Notes: generated from the sequence alone by a model not told the origin. A stretch of DNA of 64,000 bases from Siphonodentalium dalli (GCA_032622095.1 CP136065.1:217354151-217418150); one strand, 5' to 3'; numbered from the stretch's first letter, positions 20,763-33,295 are shown. Made by a program: numbers and translations.

Positions 20763-21748
20763 TAATTCACATTTGGCAACCGACAGCGGGAGCCCTGGTA
20801 GTGTCGCACCACAAAGTTTGAATATGTATATGGGCAATATCCAAGTCATGTCGTCATGGTTGGGATGAATATTGGAAACATCAGTCTATACGTGATCGAC
20901 CTAGTGTACGTTCATAGTCGCAAATTTTCTATGCATTCTTTTGCATGCATTCCGATATAGAAAGCTACAACGTGCCAGAAACCTGTACCAATTACATGAG
21001 AAGTAAACACTATGTAGTTCCACTAGTAGCGGTGCTATCTCAATTTGCCTGTAAATAGCATGAAATTATATCTCTAGAATCAATCATACAATCATGTGAA
21101 AGACATATTATGTACTTGTTCGGGTGCGTGAAACTGATAATTTACTATTCAGACGCTATGATAACTGGAGGAATGTAACATTCTACTAACATCGCCGAAA
21201 ATTTAAAGCAAATCAACCGTTCCACTCCATGGAAAATATCGCCAGAACTACGCTCAATTGTAAATATTTACTACTTGATTCGGGACGCATCTATCGGCGA
21301 TAAACTAGCGAAAACGATCTCGCCATCGAGAGTAACTTCATTTAATTAATATATAAGAATGACGGTGTGTGTTGTCAATTAGACAATACTATTTGTAAAA
21401 AATACTACTTTCAACAAGATTATTCTCCATTTGTATTTGATCACCATACCGGAGTGTTTCACATCACTTTAATGCAAAGTGTTAGTACATGTAGCACCGT
21501 TACACGTGGAGCGTTACACTTTTCACGTCGTTAGCTTTGATAATTATGCATTTTATATACATGTTGCCGTTCATATTCTGGTACCATAGGGTTTTCTATG
21601 AGGAAATGCCTGCAAAAATGTCGTGCAAACTTGCCAGTGTCTGATCGTAGCCTTATAGCCAAGCAAATCGCCAATGCCGAATATTTTGCAATTCGGTATC
21701 CCTGGAGATTCTTGAAGATTTACACGCAACTAAGAATTGAATCAATCA
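20763..21748. other. No gene; fragments shared with 23400-23620
   Basis: About 21475-21555 ('gttacacgtggagc', 'acgtcgttagctttgataattatgcattt') recurs inverted at about 23520-23610. 'gaatcaatcatacaatcatgt' near 21077 recurs at 23417. No coding sequence seen. Confidence 0.5.
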
Positions 21749-22274
21749 TTAAACATACGGGCGGTGTTGGCGGTGGGTATGCTGTTAAAATATTCATCCC
21801 CGTGAAAAACCGCCATAAACTGAATGAATATTTAGATATAGACATACTTTGTTCTTATGCCAATCAGAAATATGGCATAAACAGTATGTTATTGTCAAGT
21901 TTTCCCCTTTGTTATGTAAACAAAAGCAAAAATACGTTACGTTTCCTGGCTTTTGTTTAGATCCGGATATGGTAAACATAAAGAGCGTTATTTGTTACTG
22001 TTTTCCTGATATGGAAATAATAAAGAGCGTTTATATCATTTTTGTGTGATTAACCAATAGAATTGCGCTGTGTTATGTAAACAGAAGCATCATTTCTGTA
22101 ACACGAGCAGGCTCTTGTTTATGTACACTATCGTACGTCTTGGCGACAATATACTATTTACGCGCTGATTATGTTTGGCATATGAGCGGAACTATATATT
22201 TTGGTGTTCCTTCTGTTGATGGCGATTTGAACAAATATAAATATTTCTGCAACGAACGCCGCCCGTGCCTTTAA
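21749..22274 (+). mobile_element. TTAA-flanked MITE family B, copy 2
   Basis: TTAA (21749-21752), then ACATACGGGCGGTGTTGGCGG; right end CGCCGCCCGTGCCT then TTAA (22271-22274). Interior matches 44091-44612 throughout in the opposite orientation. Short ORFs at 21598-22049 are within or across it and not genes. Confidence 0.85.
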
Positions 22275-23415
22275 TCGTGTAGAGTAGTATTCATGCACTT
22301 CCGGTTTTCAGTACAGATTCATCTCTGGAGAGGAACATAATTTTTTCGCCAACATCTCTAATCAAAGTCGGTGGTAGTACCACGATAAGGTGACAGTAAA
22401 CTATAGTACTCCGGGTATGCCACGTAAGATACAAGGCGTGATTACGGCATGAACACAGACGCGTCCGTAATCAGGATTCATCGATAACGCGTTTAATTCA
22501 ATTAGCGAGAAAATATGATTTAACCGACAGAGACATATTATGGTGGGCGTTACGGCATTGCTTTGCGCAGACGCTCATTAGAAAAATTGCACAGTTTTCA
22601 AAATTACACAATGTTCGTGGGAATGGCTGACTCAGCTGGAATGCGCATATGGAGTCGGTGGCGAGTACATGAACACGTACATAATTGATAGATCGATCGA
22701 ACGAATTTCATTAGGATCTGCAATCAAGATTGGCGTGATTCTCTAATCAGAATATCTCGTTCCCTTAATTTCTAAATATAGCTTCATTTAGTCTGATGAG
22801 AAGAAGCGAATGTCAGGCAGTGGAACTCGAACGATGACGTGAATGTCAGGCAGTAGAACTCGAACGATGACGCGAATGCAGAATGATGACGCGAATCACT
22901 AATTTTGTGTCAAAGACTCATTCGCAGGGTCCGCACTGGACCGAAATTACTTTTGCCAAATGAAAATATTTTTTGCCAATTCTTTTAGAATTTGACAAAT
23001 GATAGCTATCGTACAATTTTCTTCAACATCAAGGTGCCGTTTACACATAGCCGGTGAGCGATCTAAGCGGCAAAACCGTTAACCGGCGAAGGTTACTTTA
23101 GAGTGTTTACACATCGCCGGCGAAGATACGCATATATTGATGTGCCTCCTTTACTTGTTAATAGTTTTCCTTTTAGTTATCACTAAACAGCAATATGATA
23201 TTGCTGTACACCTGTAAACATCTAGCCGCTTCCTGCTAGAGGTATGTTTTGGGCAGTATAGCGAATTGAAAAATTATTAATATCCAACTCAAACTTTCAG
23301 TTATTGCTATTGGTAATTTTAAAGATATTTAAATAACATTGTTAAAGGTTTGTTTGAGTTCATAAGCAATCTGTGAAGTGAGTGTCGTGCCAAAAGCATT
23401 GCAATTATCTCGCTC
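22275..23415. other. No gene; small tandem repeat at 22808-22896
   Basis: A 33-bp unit 'gaatgtcaggcagtggaact' plus 'cgaacgatgacgt' is present about 2.5 times at 22808-22896. The rest is unassigned. Confidence 0.45.
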
Positions 23416-23439
23416 GAATCAATCATACAATCATGTTAT

Positions 23440-23718
23440 TTTATGGTAATATAGTTGTTTTTCTCTATTAGTTAACACAAAATTATCAGAGAGCGGTTTA
23501 CAGTTGTCATTGTCTACGAGAGTTAAAATGCATAATTATCAAAGCTAACGACGTGAGAAGTAAACGTTCGATAGCTCCACGTGTAACGGTTCTACATGTA
23601 CTAACTCTTTGCATTAACATGATTGTATGATTGATTCTAGCGACAATGACAACTGTAAACCGCTCTCTGATAATTTTGTGTTAACTAATAGAGAAAAACA
23701 ACTATATTACAATAAAAA
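23440..23718. repeat. Inverted repeat with near-perfect 77-bp arms
   Basis: Arm 23440-23516 ('ttttatggtaatatagttg' through 'gtttacagttgtcattgtc') is matched in reverse at 23644-23718. 'gaatcaatcatacaatcatgtt' outside the left arm (23417) recurs inverted inside the loop (23618-23640), so the structure arose by an offset inversion-duplication. It ends about 70 bp before the LINE remnant. Confidence 0.85.
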
Positions 23719-24538
23719 AACATTCGCAATGGTATATCTATAAATTTAATTGTGCGGATGTCGACTGATCAAGAAACAAAGGTGACGAGATGGCTGATTT
23801 TGATGATATTACGGATGAAGTAGATAGTATGGGGAATCACAATGAAGAGGACACTGGGAGTTCGGATAAAAGAGACTATTCGTTGGTAGTAGGGAGGCTA
23901 ACTGCAAGAAAAAATTAACGAATGGCGAAAGATATTCATGCTATTGAATCTAAAAATGGAGGTAAGTGTGTTACAATCACACTAGACACTGACAAGTTTG
24001 ATAACTATGTACAAGGCATTTCTGACAAATATTGGGACCCCATTTCACACGTGGAGAAGGGAGGCGTGATTTGGAAATGTATATACGATAGATCTGAAGT
24101 AAAACGTTTAGTTGAAGACCAACTTTCAATTCCAAGGACGAAGTCTACGAGTTAAAATGCATATCTTTAGAACGACCAATAAGCTAATGATCCAAGCATA
24201 ACAAATTGGTGTAGAATGGTGGATAGAGCACCAATTACCAGACATTTATGAAAGAGCTTTTGGACAGTCACTTGGCCTGGATGTTAAAACCTTATATAAT
24301 GAAATGCTGTCACATACATCGTGTGTCAAAGAAGTAGTACCAGTATCAAGTAAGCCATGCCCTCGACGGGATACCTATGATTCCAGAAAAATATTCTTCT
24401 CAACTCCCAAAAGGAAAGTAAATGTCAGGGTAGGAAGATCGTTGGTTTGTGTACTTCCGTCAACTGCATCCGGTTCAAATTTTTTATCTGCTACTACTCT
24501 GAAGAGGTCGGTTGACGATTTAAGCGTATGTATCGAAG

Positions 24539-25706
24539 ATGCAGTTAACACAGAAAGAAAGTGTTAATCACGTCGATCAATCAATGTATTATCTACGGAC
24601 TCAGATACAAAATATGATCACGGTTCATGTACAACACATAAATTCGAAAATGGAGGAGTTGGAATGCGAAAATACTGCCCTGAAAGTGGAGACGAATAAG
24701 ACACGGAAGGACTTGCATAATAGATTGGATGAAGTCAAGAAAAAACAATTAACAATTAAAATTGAAAATAGGAAGCTTAGGACCGACATCACACTTCTAA
24801 AGTCAAAGATGAAAGATATCGAGAAATCTGAAATATCTAAACAACAGGATAAACCGCAAGAGATCTCCAAAACTGATGCTACAGTTCAATGTGAAAATGT
24901 ATTTCAGAACAATAAATGTTCACAAGAAGACCGTGTTCCTCTCAACTCAACTGACACAAATGAAATTCTTGTCAGCCAAACTGACACAAATGATGATCGT
25001 GTGAGCCAAATGTTCCAGATACCCTCTTCTGATGTTTCTGTAAGGGGTATGATCACTCAACCATCCCAAATCAATGATACACCTGCAAATTCCGGGAAAC
25101 GTGCGCGAAATCTGAAAACATATCGACGAGATCATCGCAGGGATGACACTCGGTTGCCGCTACATTTATTAGTGGGTGATTCGGTTTTAGGTGGAATCGA
25201 CCATCGGAGAATGGCAACACGGGATGAGCGGGTTACAACAGTCGTCACGCCTGGTCAGCGCATTGGTGAGTTCAATGAATGGCTGTCGGGTGAGTTACAT
25301 TTTGTAAATGTCGGTAAAATAACTGTTCATGTCGGAGTGAATTCCTGTAGAAATGGGATAGTGACAACGGATGAAGACTTGCGTGTATTAGCAACAACAC
25401 TGGGCGAACGTTTTAGTGGGGCGGAGATAAGAATCTCTTCAATATTGCCAACGATTCAAGTCAGAGAATGTAAATAGTTTGATCTTTGATACCAATTGCA
25501 ACTACATGGAAATATGCCGTGATAATGGTTTCATTTATATTAAGAATGAGCATGGTTTCGTGTCACAGAGGGAAGGTAGAGTGGATGCTGCATTGTACAG
25601 AGACAACTGGCATCCAAACAAGATAGGCGCGAGTATTCTGGCTAAAAGAATCAAGTATATGCACAGGATGACTTTTTACAAACGGTGGACAAACAGAATG
25701 GAGTGA
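24539..25706 (+). pseudogene. LINE ORF1 with coiled coil and SGNH (GDSL-type) hydrolase domain, frameshifted
   Basis: The first part (24539-25477) has a Lys/Glu-rich coiled coil at residues about 15-110, a Ser/Thr/Asp-rich linker, and an SGNH hydrolase domain from about residue 205. Block I is LLVGDSVLGG, with the nucleophile Ser codon at 25181-25183. A TPGQRIGEF segment follows, then block III HVGVNSCRNG. The frame changes near 25450-25475 and continues in another frame to 25706. That part holds block V DNWHPNKIG, with Asp at 25602 and His at 25611. All four signature positions are therefore still readable, split by one frameshift. SGNH/esterase domains are known in ORF1 proteins of CR1-type LINEs, where they are thought to act on lipids or help RNP association. 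Confidence 0.8.
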
Positions 25707-26112
25707 AGGGTGATTCATTCTCCGAAAGGCAAACTGAACAACGGGACAGACGATATAAGAGGCAAGAAAGTAGGTACCAGCGTGAAAATTCTTATTCATC
25801 TGGCGTCGAACGGGTTAACAATAACTCGTGGTATAACAGTGATGTTTATTCTAATGGTGACCATAACGAGCACTTGGAGTAAACAGGAAAGCATCAAATC
25901 ACGCGGTACGCGCCGAGCTTGGTAGATACCCCGTTGTTTATGAAGCATTATCTCGTGCTACTAAATATGCGTTAAAAATATCGACTCTAGACAAAGATTC
26001 CTTCGTGCATAAATCAGCCACAATGTCCGATGACCGCATAATCCCAAATAAGTGGTCCTTTAGCTTTGACATTCCATAAATTACGGACATTATTGATAAA
26101 ACTGACCAATAT

Positions 26113-26620
26113 TTGAAGAAAATTCAACACACAATTTGTGATAGTTTCAAGATTGACCATGTGTCGTGTTTCAGAAGAGACATATATAACGATGAAAAAC
26201 CATCAGGTAAGAACAAATTGAGGGTGTATAGAGAAATAATAAGTGATTATCGATTGGAACCATATTTGGACATAGTAAAAAATATCGAAGTAAGAAAGAT
26301 CTTCAGCAAATTGCGGATTAGCAATCATACTCTAGAAATTGAAAAAGGGCGCCATAAAGATAAAGATTCCCGTAGACAAGAGAATATGCAGAAAGTGTGG
26401 GTTGGAAACGGAAACCGAGGAACATTTTATTATAAAGTGTCCTATTTACAAAAGCACTCGTCTCCGTTTCTTTGACGAAATAAATAAAGCAAATAACAAG
26501 TTTACTAAATGACTGATGCACAACATATTGCGAAATGATAAAACAGAAACGTGCAATATCATCTGTAACATGGTCCGTCTCTTTTTCCACAAAAGGTGTG
26601 AAACACCAGATTTTCAACAA
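26113..26620 (+). pseudogene. LINE ORF2 C-terminal fragment
   Basis: The open frame 26113-26475 reads LRVYREIISDYRLEPYLDIV, then LRISNHTLEIEKGRHK, followed after a frameshift by a Cys-rich zinc-binding stretch (ICRKCGLETETEEHFI type). This layout ('...RISNH.L.IE.GRH...C..C......H....C') also occurs at 45253-45771 in this window and is typical of invertebrate LINE ORF2 ends. Confidence 0.7.
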
Positions 26621-26849
26621 CAAACATGATACTTTTTCATTTTAATTATGATTACATTTGTGTACAATTATTGTATCATATATATATATATATATATATA
26701 TACTGATTGTTATTTATGTTGTGACATCGGCCCCGTGTGGGTGTATTTGTCAATAAACTTGTCTTATCTTGTCAGTTTTGAGATCTTTCCGTCGCATACA
26801 TCTACAAATTGGTGTATAATCATTCGGATTGGATTGTATATTATATATG

Positions 26850-29800
26850 ATACTAGAAGATGACCCGACTTCGACCGGGCTTTGACCTTGAATTGTCCAT
26901 TTTGAAGGTCAAGGTCAAGTGGGGTCACGATTTGACCAGTCCAAAAACACTGCCCTGACAAAAGTACCCGACAAACGTGCCCGTCGAAATCCATCCGGTT
27001 TTACCCGATTTGACCTTGAATTGATCATTTTGAAGGTCAAGGTCTGGTCGGGGTGTCCAAAACAATCAGTGGACAAAAGTAACCCCACGTATCAAATTTC
27101 GTCGAAATCCCATCAAAATTGGCGATTTGACCTTGAATTGACCCGATTTCAAGGTCAAGGTCACGTCGCACGGGCAAATGAATATGCTTATGAGACTCCC
27201 CATACGAAAGTACCCCCACGTACCAAGTTTCATCGAAATCCCGTGATATTAGGGCGTTTGACCTTGAATTGGCCCGATTTCAAGGTCAAGGTCACGTCGC
27301 ACGGGTAAATGAATATGCTTATGAGACTCCCCGTACGAATGTACCCCCGCATACCAAGTTTCATTGAAATCCCGTAATATTTGGGCGTTTGACATTGAAA
27401 TTACCCGATTTCAAGGTCAAGGTCACGTCGCACGGACAAATTAATAGGCCTATGCCCGTTCCCGGCCGAAAATACCCCCACATACCAAGTTTCATCGAAA
27501 TCGGCTCGGTCGTTTTCGAGTTCATCGCGAACACACAGACAGACAGACACACAGACAGATCTTCCAAAATATATAATAGACTAGAAGGTGACCCGACTTC
27601 GTCCGGGCTTTGACCTTGAATTGACAATTTTGAAGGTCAAGGTCAGGTGGGGTCACGATTTGACCCGTCCAAAACACTCCCTGGAAACAATTACCACTAA
27701 GTATCAAATTTTGTCAAAATCCGTCTGGCAATTTTCCAACACCAACACCCCAAAAATGGTGGAAATTGGGCAAGCGGATACCGGGAAATCGGCCCAGCGG
27801 ATACCGAGATACCATATGTATCAAATTTCGTCCGTAAAAATCCGCCAGTTTTACCCGATTTGATTTCCACTAAAGTATGTAAACGCGCCTCATATACACA
27901 TGCTCATTAATTATCAAGCTTCAACGTAAAGATAAATTAGCATTGTGTGGTAAATTTTAACTAATTATTTTCTCGCAGTCAAAGTTGAACAATTTCGATG
28001 TTGTTGACATTGACGGCTTGGGGCCACCGGTAGATTCCATTTCGCAACAACGAAGTATCATTTCAGCTAAATGGATTCTTGGATGAGATTCCAGACCCGC
28101 GGGGTAAATGTAAACAGCTTGAGCCTATGCGTGGTGTGAATATACAAAAAAAAAATCTATCGACAATAGACCTAAGAATATTAGCTGTAACAAAATTTAT
28201 ATATCAGAAATTGTAATAAATGATATATTTTGGGATAGATGCACGATTTTTAATAGCCTGCAAATTGACAATATATATTGTAAATGTTATAATTTTGGGG
28301 AAAATACACGATGCGTAATTGCATGCCTGCAAATTGCTAACGTTCGTCGACGTATGAATATAGAGTTATCCTCCCTGCATCGCAGTGCTAAATCCGGCGT
28401 GATAGCACTGCGGATCCCGAGATATGAGTTTTGAAGGTCAAGGTCACGCGTCGCACGGGCAAATCAATAGGCCTATGTTAACCGCCGGCCGAAAATAGCC
28501 CCACGTACCAAGTTTCATCGAAATCGGGTCGGTCGTTTTTGAGTTCATCGATTACACACACACACACAGACAGATACACACATACACACAGATCTTTCAA
28601 AATATATAATAGACTAGAAGGTGACCCGACTTCGTCCGGGCTTTGACCTTGAATTGTCTATTTTGAAGGCCAAGGTCAAGTGGGGTCACGATTTGACCCG
28701 TCCAAAACACTGCCCGAACAAAAGTACCCGACAAAAGTACCCGTCGAAATCCATCCGGTTTTACCCGATTTGACCTTGAATTGATCATTTTGAAGGTCAA
28801 GGTCTGGTCGGGGTCACGATTTGACCCGTCCAAAACAATCAGTGGACAAAAGTAACCCCACGTTTGTCGGTGGGGCCTTGAAGTTACCCGATTTAAAGGT
28901 CAAGGTCACGTCGCACGGGCAAATGAATATGCTTATGAGACTCGCAATAAGAAAGTACCCCCACATACCAAGTTTCATCGAAATCCCGTGATAATAGACT
29001 AGAAGGTGACCCGACTTCGTCCGGGCTATTCAAAAACCAAATTTCAAGTCGATTGCTCCACCCGTTTCCGAGATCTGGTCTGCGCATGCAGATACATACA
29101 CATACCAAATTTCAAGTCGATAGCTCCACCCGTTTACGAGATATATAGCCCAATGTCATTTGCGGATACCTCGGCCGTTGATGAGTTAACGCGACATCGG
29201 CCGGTTAAGAGTTAACGCGATCACGTCACGATATGTTGATGGCGTAATATATTTACGCAATGATTTTCGATGAGCGAAGCATGGTCCTGCGTTCTTCCCG
29301 ATAATTAAGGTAGAAACTTTAAACGTACACAGGCGTGTGATGCATCATTGGAAAGATGAAGCGCCACAGATTCTAACCGTGCAAATTATATGACTGGCAA
29401 TTTATTATTCGCGCTATATCGAATCGATTTGTGAGCACCGAACTGAAATATATTAGCGCAAAACGGCGTAAAAACAGATTTGACATCGGCACGTGAAAAG
29501 TTGACCTCGGATCTGAAAATGGTGGAAATCGGCCCATTGGATACCGGGAAATCAGCCCAGCGGATACCGAGATACCCTATGTATCAAATTTCGTCCGTAA
29601 AAATCCGCCAGTTTAGCCAGATTTGATTTCCACTCAAGTATATAAATGCGCCTCATATACACACACTCATTAATTATCAAGTTTCAACCTAAAGATAAAT
29701 TACCATCCGTGCCCGAGATATCGCCAAGACGTCTAAAACAGTCAAATGCATCGGCCGGTTAAGCGTTAATGTGATCTAACTTTATCACCTCTAACGACGT

Positions 29801-30215
29801 CATAGAAGTTACGCATTGTTTTTATCCTGATGGGAGATAGTACCACTTCTTCTTGATAATTGAGGCAGATAACTAAAACGGATACATATGCATTATATAT
29901 CGTTGGAAAGAGGAAACACGAAAGATTCTCCCAGTGTCATTATTATGACTGGCATTTTATTATTCGCGCTGTTTCGAATCGATTTGTAAGCACCGAACTC
30001 AAATTAAAGTCCCGTAACACAGCGTAAAAACAGATTTGACCTCGGCACGTGAAAAGTTGACCTCGCATGGACAAATTAATAGGCCTATGTTACTCCTGAC
30101 CCGAAAATACCCCCACATACCAAGTGTCATCGAAATCGGCAGGGCCATTTTCGAGTCCATCGATTACACACACAGACACACACAGATACACACACAGATC
30201 TTTCAAAATATATAA
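26850..30215 (+). repeat. Array of AGGTCA-rich repeats (several units, mixed divergence)
   Basis: Units start 'actagaaggtgacccgact' (26850, 27583, 28612, 28992) and contain repeated 120-130 bp modules with 'ttcaaggtcaaggtcac', 'gtcgcacgggcaaat' and 'ccaagtttcatcgaaatc'. They end 'acagacagat..ttc.aaaatatataatag'. Two 310-bp modules with 'cgatttgtgagcaccgaact' and 'acgtgaaaagttgacctcg' lie at 29205-29520 and 29758-30066. All the short ORFs here are repeat shadows. The pattern resembles 3' ends of non-LTR elements or composite satellites of invertebrate genomes; I cannot name it. Confidence 0.8.
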
Positions 30216-30339
30216 TAGAAGATATATAAGTTTCAACATCGCGAATCAAATGTGACACATTTTCCGTTTGTACATTATACAATAAAATGTTTTTCGTTTT
30301 ATTTGGGCGTGCACAATGTCCATGTATAGAGGGCCGTGG

Positions 30340-30375
30340 CGATGGGGGGGGGGGGGGGCGGGGGGGGGGGGGGTG
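30340..30375. repeat. Long G-tract
   Basis: Two runs of 14-15 G separated by a single C. Similar G or C homopolymers occur at 7110, 32435, 32531, 32946, 50083 and 50421. Confidence 0.9.
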
Positions 30376-30399
30376 TCTCATCCCAACTTTAATCAAAAT

Positions 30400-30685
30400 A
30401 TTCAAAAGCTGGAAATTTCATACATGAGTAACCTGAAACGACATTAGTTGGAAATTTGACATCAACAATATGTTGTTCTCGTAGTTTGATTTTCAAACAA
30501 GTTATTAGTGGTGATTGTTTTAGACCAACATTTGCTTATTTTTGTACCAAATTATTGGACTGAAATGGCCATCAGTTGGAAATGATCCAACCTTAGAGGT
30601 GTGTCAAGTTTGGAAAATGTCCAACAATTGGAAATCTTAAGGCAAGTCTGGATGCTAGGATTTTGCAATTTTCAGGGTTCCGATT
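30400..30685 (+). repeat. Dispersed repeat (ttggaaattccaa / caattttcagg family)
   Basis: Contains repeated 'ttggaaat' motifs and 'ggcaagtctggatg..ttttgcaattttcagg'. The same block appears at 32540-32800 (+) and in reverse at 49620-50000. Copies tend to adjoin G or C homopolymers. Confidence 0.55.
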
Positions 30686-31640
30686 TCAAAAATTTCTCCG
30701 ATAAAGGGTAAAGTATATGAACTAATTTCATCTTATCTTGAATGTCGTCAACAGAGAGTTATAGTCGATAATGCTAGTTCTGATTGGCAAAATGTTTCAG
30801 CAGGTGTGCCTCAAGGCTAGATATTAGGCCCATTGTTATTCCTGATTTACATTAACGACATAACCGAAAACATCACGTGCAACATACGTCTATTTGCTGA
30901 CGATACATCGATATATTTATGCGCCGAGAACCATGTTTTAGCAGCTGAAATAATTAATAGAGACATTGCCACTATTGTCGATTGGTCCCAAAAATGGCTT
31001 GTAAAATTTAATCCCCTCAAAACTGAAGCTTTAATGATATCGAAGAAATCTACAAATATAGTTCACCCACCCCTAATCATGGCTGATTCTCTCATAACTG
31101 AAGTAGAAAATCACAAACATCTTGGTCTCACTTTTGACAACATCGGTTCATGGGAAACTCACATAAGTAACATAACCGATAGGGCATGAAAAAACAAAAC
31201 ATAACAATACACACAGAATTATGTATGTCCTATGTTTGGCGCCTACACGTATGTAAAGTACATCCAGAAAATAAGACCATGTATCTCACAATTGGCAAAT
31301 TGATAAGCCAAATAGGAATAAACAGAGAAATTTCATGTACGAACTGTGGTTCTACCACGACCGACATATTGTCTCATATATTCATTATGTACGGCCATGT
31401 TTTCGTTTAGAAATGAGATGGAATATTTTATTAAGGATGCACTTGTGATTAATGCCTACTTCAAATACGTATCGCTCTCACGAGAAGCCAAATTAAGCGT
31501 GCTCCTTGGCAACTTATCAGACATTGAGAGCGATATAATGATTGAAGATGACGACATTCCAATTATAATTTTCAAAAATGTTGTCAAAATGTGGCAAGCT
31601 TATTGCTTATGCTGGTATGACCGGTGTTACTTAATATAGT
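30686..31640 (+). pseudogene. LINE reverse transcriptase fragment (CR1/jockey-like)
   Basis: From about 30700 the frame shows the RT finger-palm region: GVPQG at 30817, then an in-frame TAG where Ser is usual, then ILGPLLFLIYINDI. The catalytic box FADD follows in RLFADDTSIY (about 30889-30918), then WLVKFNPLKTEALMIS and HKHLGLTFD. At 31189 a stop and a jump lead to a C-terminal portion with a Cys-Cys-His zinc-like stretch (CTNCGSTTTDILSHIF) ending near 31640. The thumb is deleted. 5' truncated, stopped and frameshifted: not functional. Confidence 0.85.
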
Positions 31641-31841
31641 GCACGTTTGACCTTCTTTTTATTCATACATATATCGACAACTATAATATTGTCAACGAAA
31701 TGAATATGTCACATATAATTATATATATACCTCACTATACTTCACTTTAATTATATACGTGACACCTTATCGTCGCATCCATGACATATGATATCCAGGT
31801 TATAATGTCTCCAATTCTCACACGAATTATATTATACTAGC

Positions 31842-32160
31842 AGATTAGCCCGCCACTGGCGGCATTGGTCTCATGGCTTTGGTCGATCCATTAATTTTTG
31901 TTTTTCAAGGCAACCCCGTACAGGCACGCCGACAGCATGCTATCATTTGCGGGTACCCGTTTCAAGATCATGTTGGGTGGACAAAATAACCCGACAAAAC
32001 TATTCCCCGTTCCGAGTTGACCATACATGTATAACAAATTTCACATCTCGGTCACCGCTGACGACCGAGATATCGCCCAAGGTCATTTGTGGGTACCCGT
32101 TTCAAGGTCAAGGTCACCTCAGGCGGACAAATTGACCCGACGGAAATCTCCGCCGTCCCT
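31842..32160 (+). repeat. 'agcccgccactggcggcatt' repeat with AGGTCA motifs
   Basis: Begins 'actagcagattagcccgcc', as at 35783-35830, and continues with modules 'ggtacccgtttcaaggtcaa' related to the 26.8-30.2 kb array. No gene. Confidence 0.6.
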
Positions 32161-32539
32161 TGGAAGCCCTAAGTACGAATATATGGAACATAATTATGCC
32201 TGTGTTATATTGGTTCCAGTTTTGACATGTTCATACGATATGAGATAATTACTTTATTTTCAGGACAGTCAATGCCAGTCCTATATGGATGTTGGATTTC
32301 AGGATCAAAATATGAATAAATGGCTGAATTTTTATGAAGTTTGTCCAACGGTATGTACATTTTTTAATGTATGCAACTTATGTTTTGATCAAATACAGAT
32401 GCGATGGTGTTTGTACCATACACTTTTGTAGCCCCCCCCCCCCCCGGTCCAGTCGATAGAGTGCTAAATGTATTACGTCGTCATAGGCTGCCCATAAACA
32501 AATTGGTGATTCACACAGGGATGTGGCGACGGGGGGGGG
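32161..32539. other. No gene recognised; C-tract at 32435
   Basis: AT-rich with a run of about 13 C near 32434-32446 and a G run near 32531. No ORF of interest. Confidence 0.4.
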
Positions 32540-32800
32540 GGGGTCGATTTGGCAATTTTCAGGTTCAGATTATTCTGGTTCACACCTATAACAAAAATAT
32601 CTGAATGGACTGACCTGTGGATTAGAGTATGGCCTATAGGCTACTATCCAGGCCTGCGAGGGAAGAGTTATATTTATAAGCCCAAGATGGGGTGCAAACG
32701 GAATTACGCAAACTTGTGAATTTGTTGTGATTCGGGTGGGGGTTGCTGGTTGGAAATTCCAAAGGTGGACACCCCTCAACGAAGAGTCTCTAGCCAGCTC
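32540..32800 (+). repeat. Dispersed repeat, second copy of the ttggaaattccaa family
   Basis: Shares 'ggcaattttcaggttcagat' and 'ggttggaaattccaa.ggtgg' with the reverse strand of 49620-49880. Confidence 0.55.
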
Positions 32801-32960
32801 GCTGTCCACACTAAGAGCTCGGTTAATCAGGTTCGTGTATCTGGGCAAGTTTGTCAGTTGCTTACTTGGGGGAGGGGTCGGTGGTTTCTATACGCAGTGA
32901 AGTGATTTCTCAATGAAGTTTACCCTCGTTACCCTCTGCGTGGTCCCCCCCCCCCCAAAT

Positions 32961-33295
32961 AAATTTTATCCTGTTGACCGAACAGCCTTAGTTGACATGA
33001 CCACTTTGATAGTAACCAATAAATTGGTTGATACTGACTTAAATATTTGTTTTGACATCCCCCGGAGATATAAATTTTATCCTGGTGACCGAAGCACATG
33101 AACTTGAGCGATTTGAGAGTTTCAATAAATTGATTGATACTGACATAGATATTTGTTCTCACTCCTCATCCCTCCATGTGTCGGTGAGAAATAATTTTTA
33201 TCCTGGAGACCAAAACTACAATTATGAATAAGACCGATTTGACGGTATCAATAATTCGTTGAATTTACATAAATATTCATACTGACCGCTCTCCC
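32961..33295 (+). repeat. Three-copy tandem repeat, period about 111-121 bp
   Basis: Units start with 'aaattttatcctg.tgacc' at 32961, 33072 and 33193 and share 'caataaattg.ttgatactgac' and 'atatttgtt'. Divergent. Confidence 0.75.

Larger units (their letters stand above)
23790..26775 (+). mobile_element. Decayed LINE (CR1/jockey-like) with internal deletion of the RT
   Basis: Read left to right: degenerate start (ATG 23790, in-frame TAA about 23916), ORF1 fragments to about 25880, then directly a LINE C-terminal segment (about 25900-26620), an AT tail, and a 3' end 'aataaacttgtcttatcttgtc' near 26752-26775, typical of LINE tails made of short tandem repeats. No reverse-transcriptase palm motifs lie between, so the endonuclease and RT have been deleted. 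Multiple stops and frameshifts make this a dead copy. Confidence 0.75.

Noticed and set aside
26919-27863. Multiple 60-130 codon ORFs
   Set aside because: Frames through the AGGTCA-rich repeat array, repeated in shifted phase from unit to unit.
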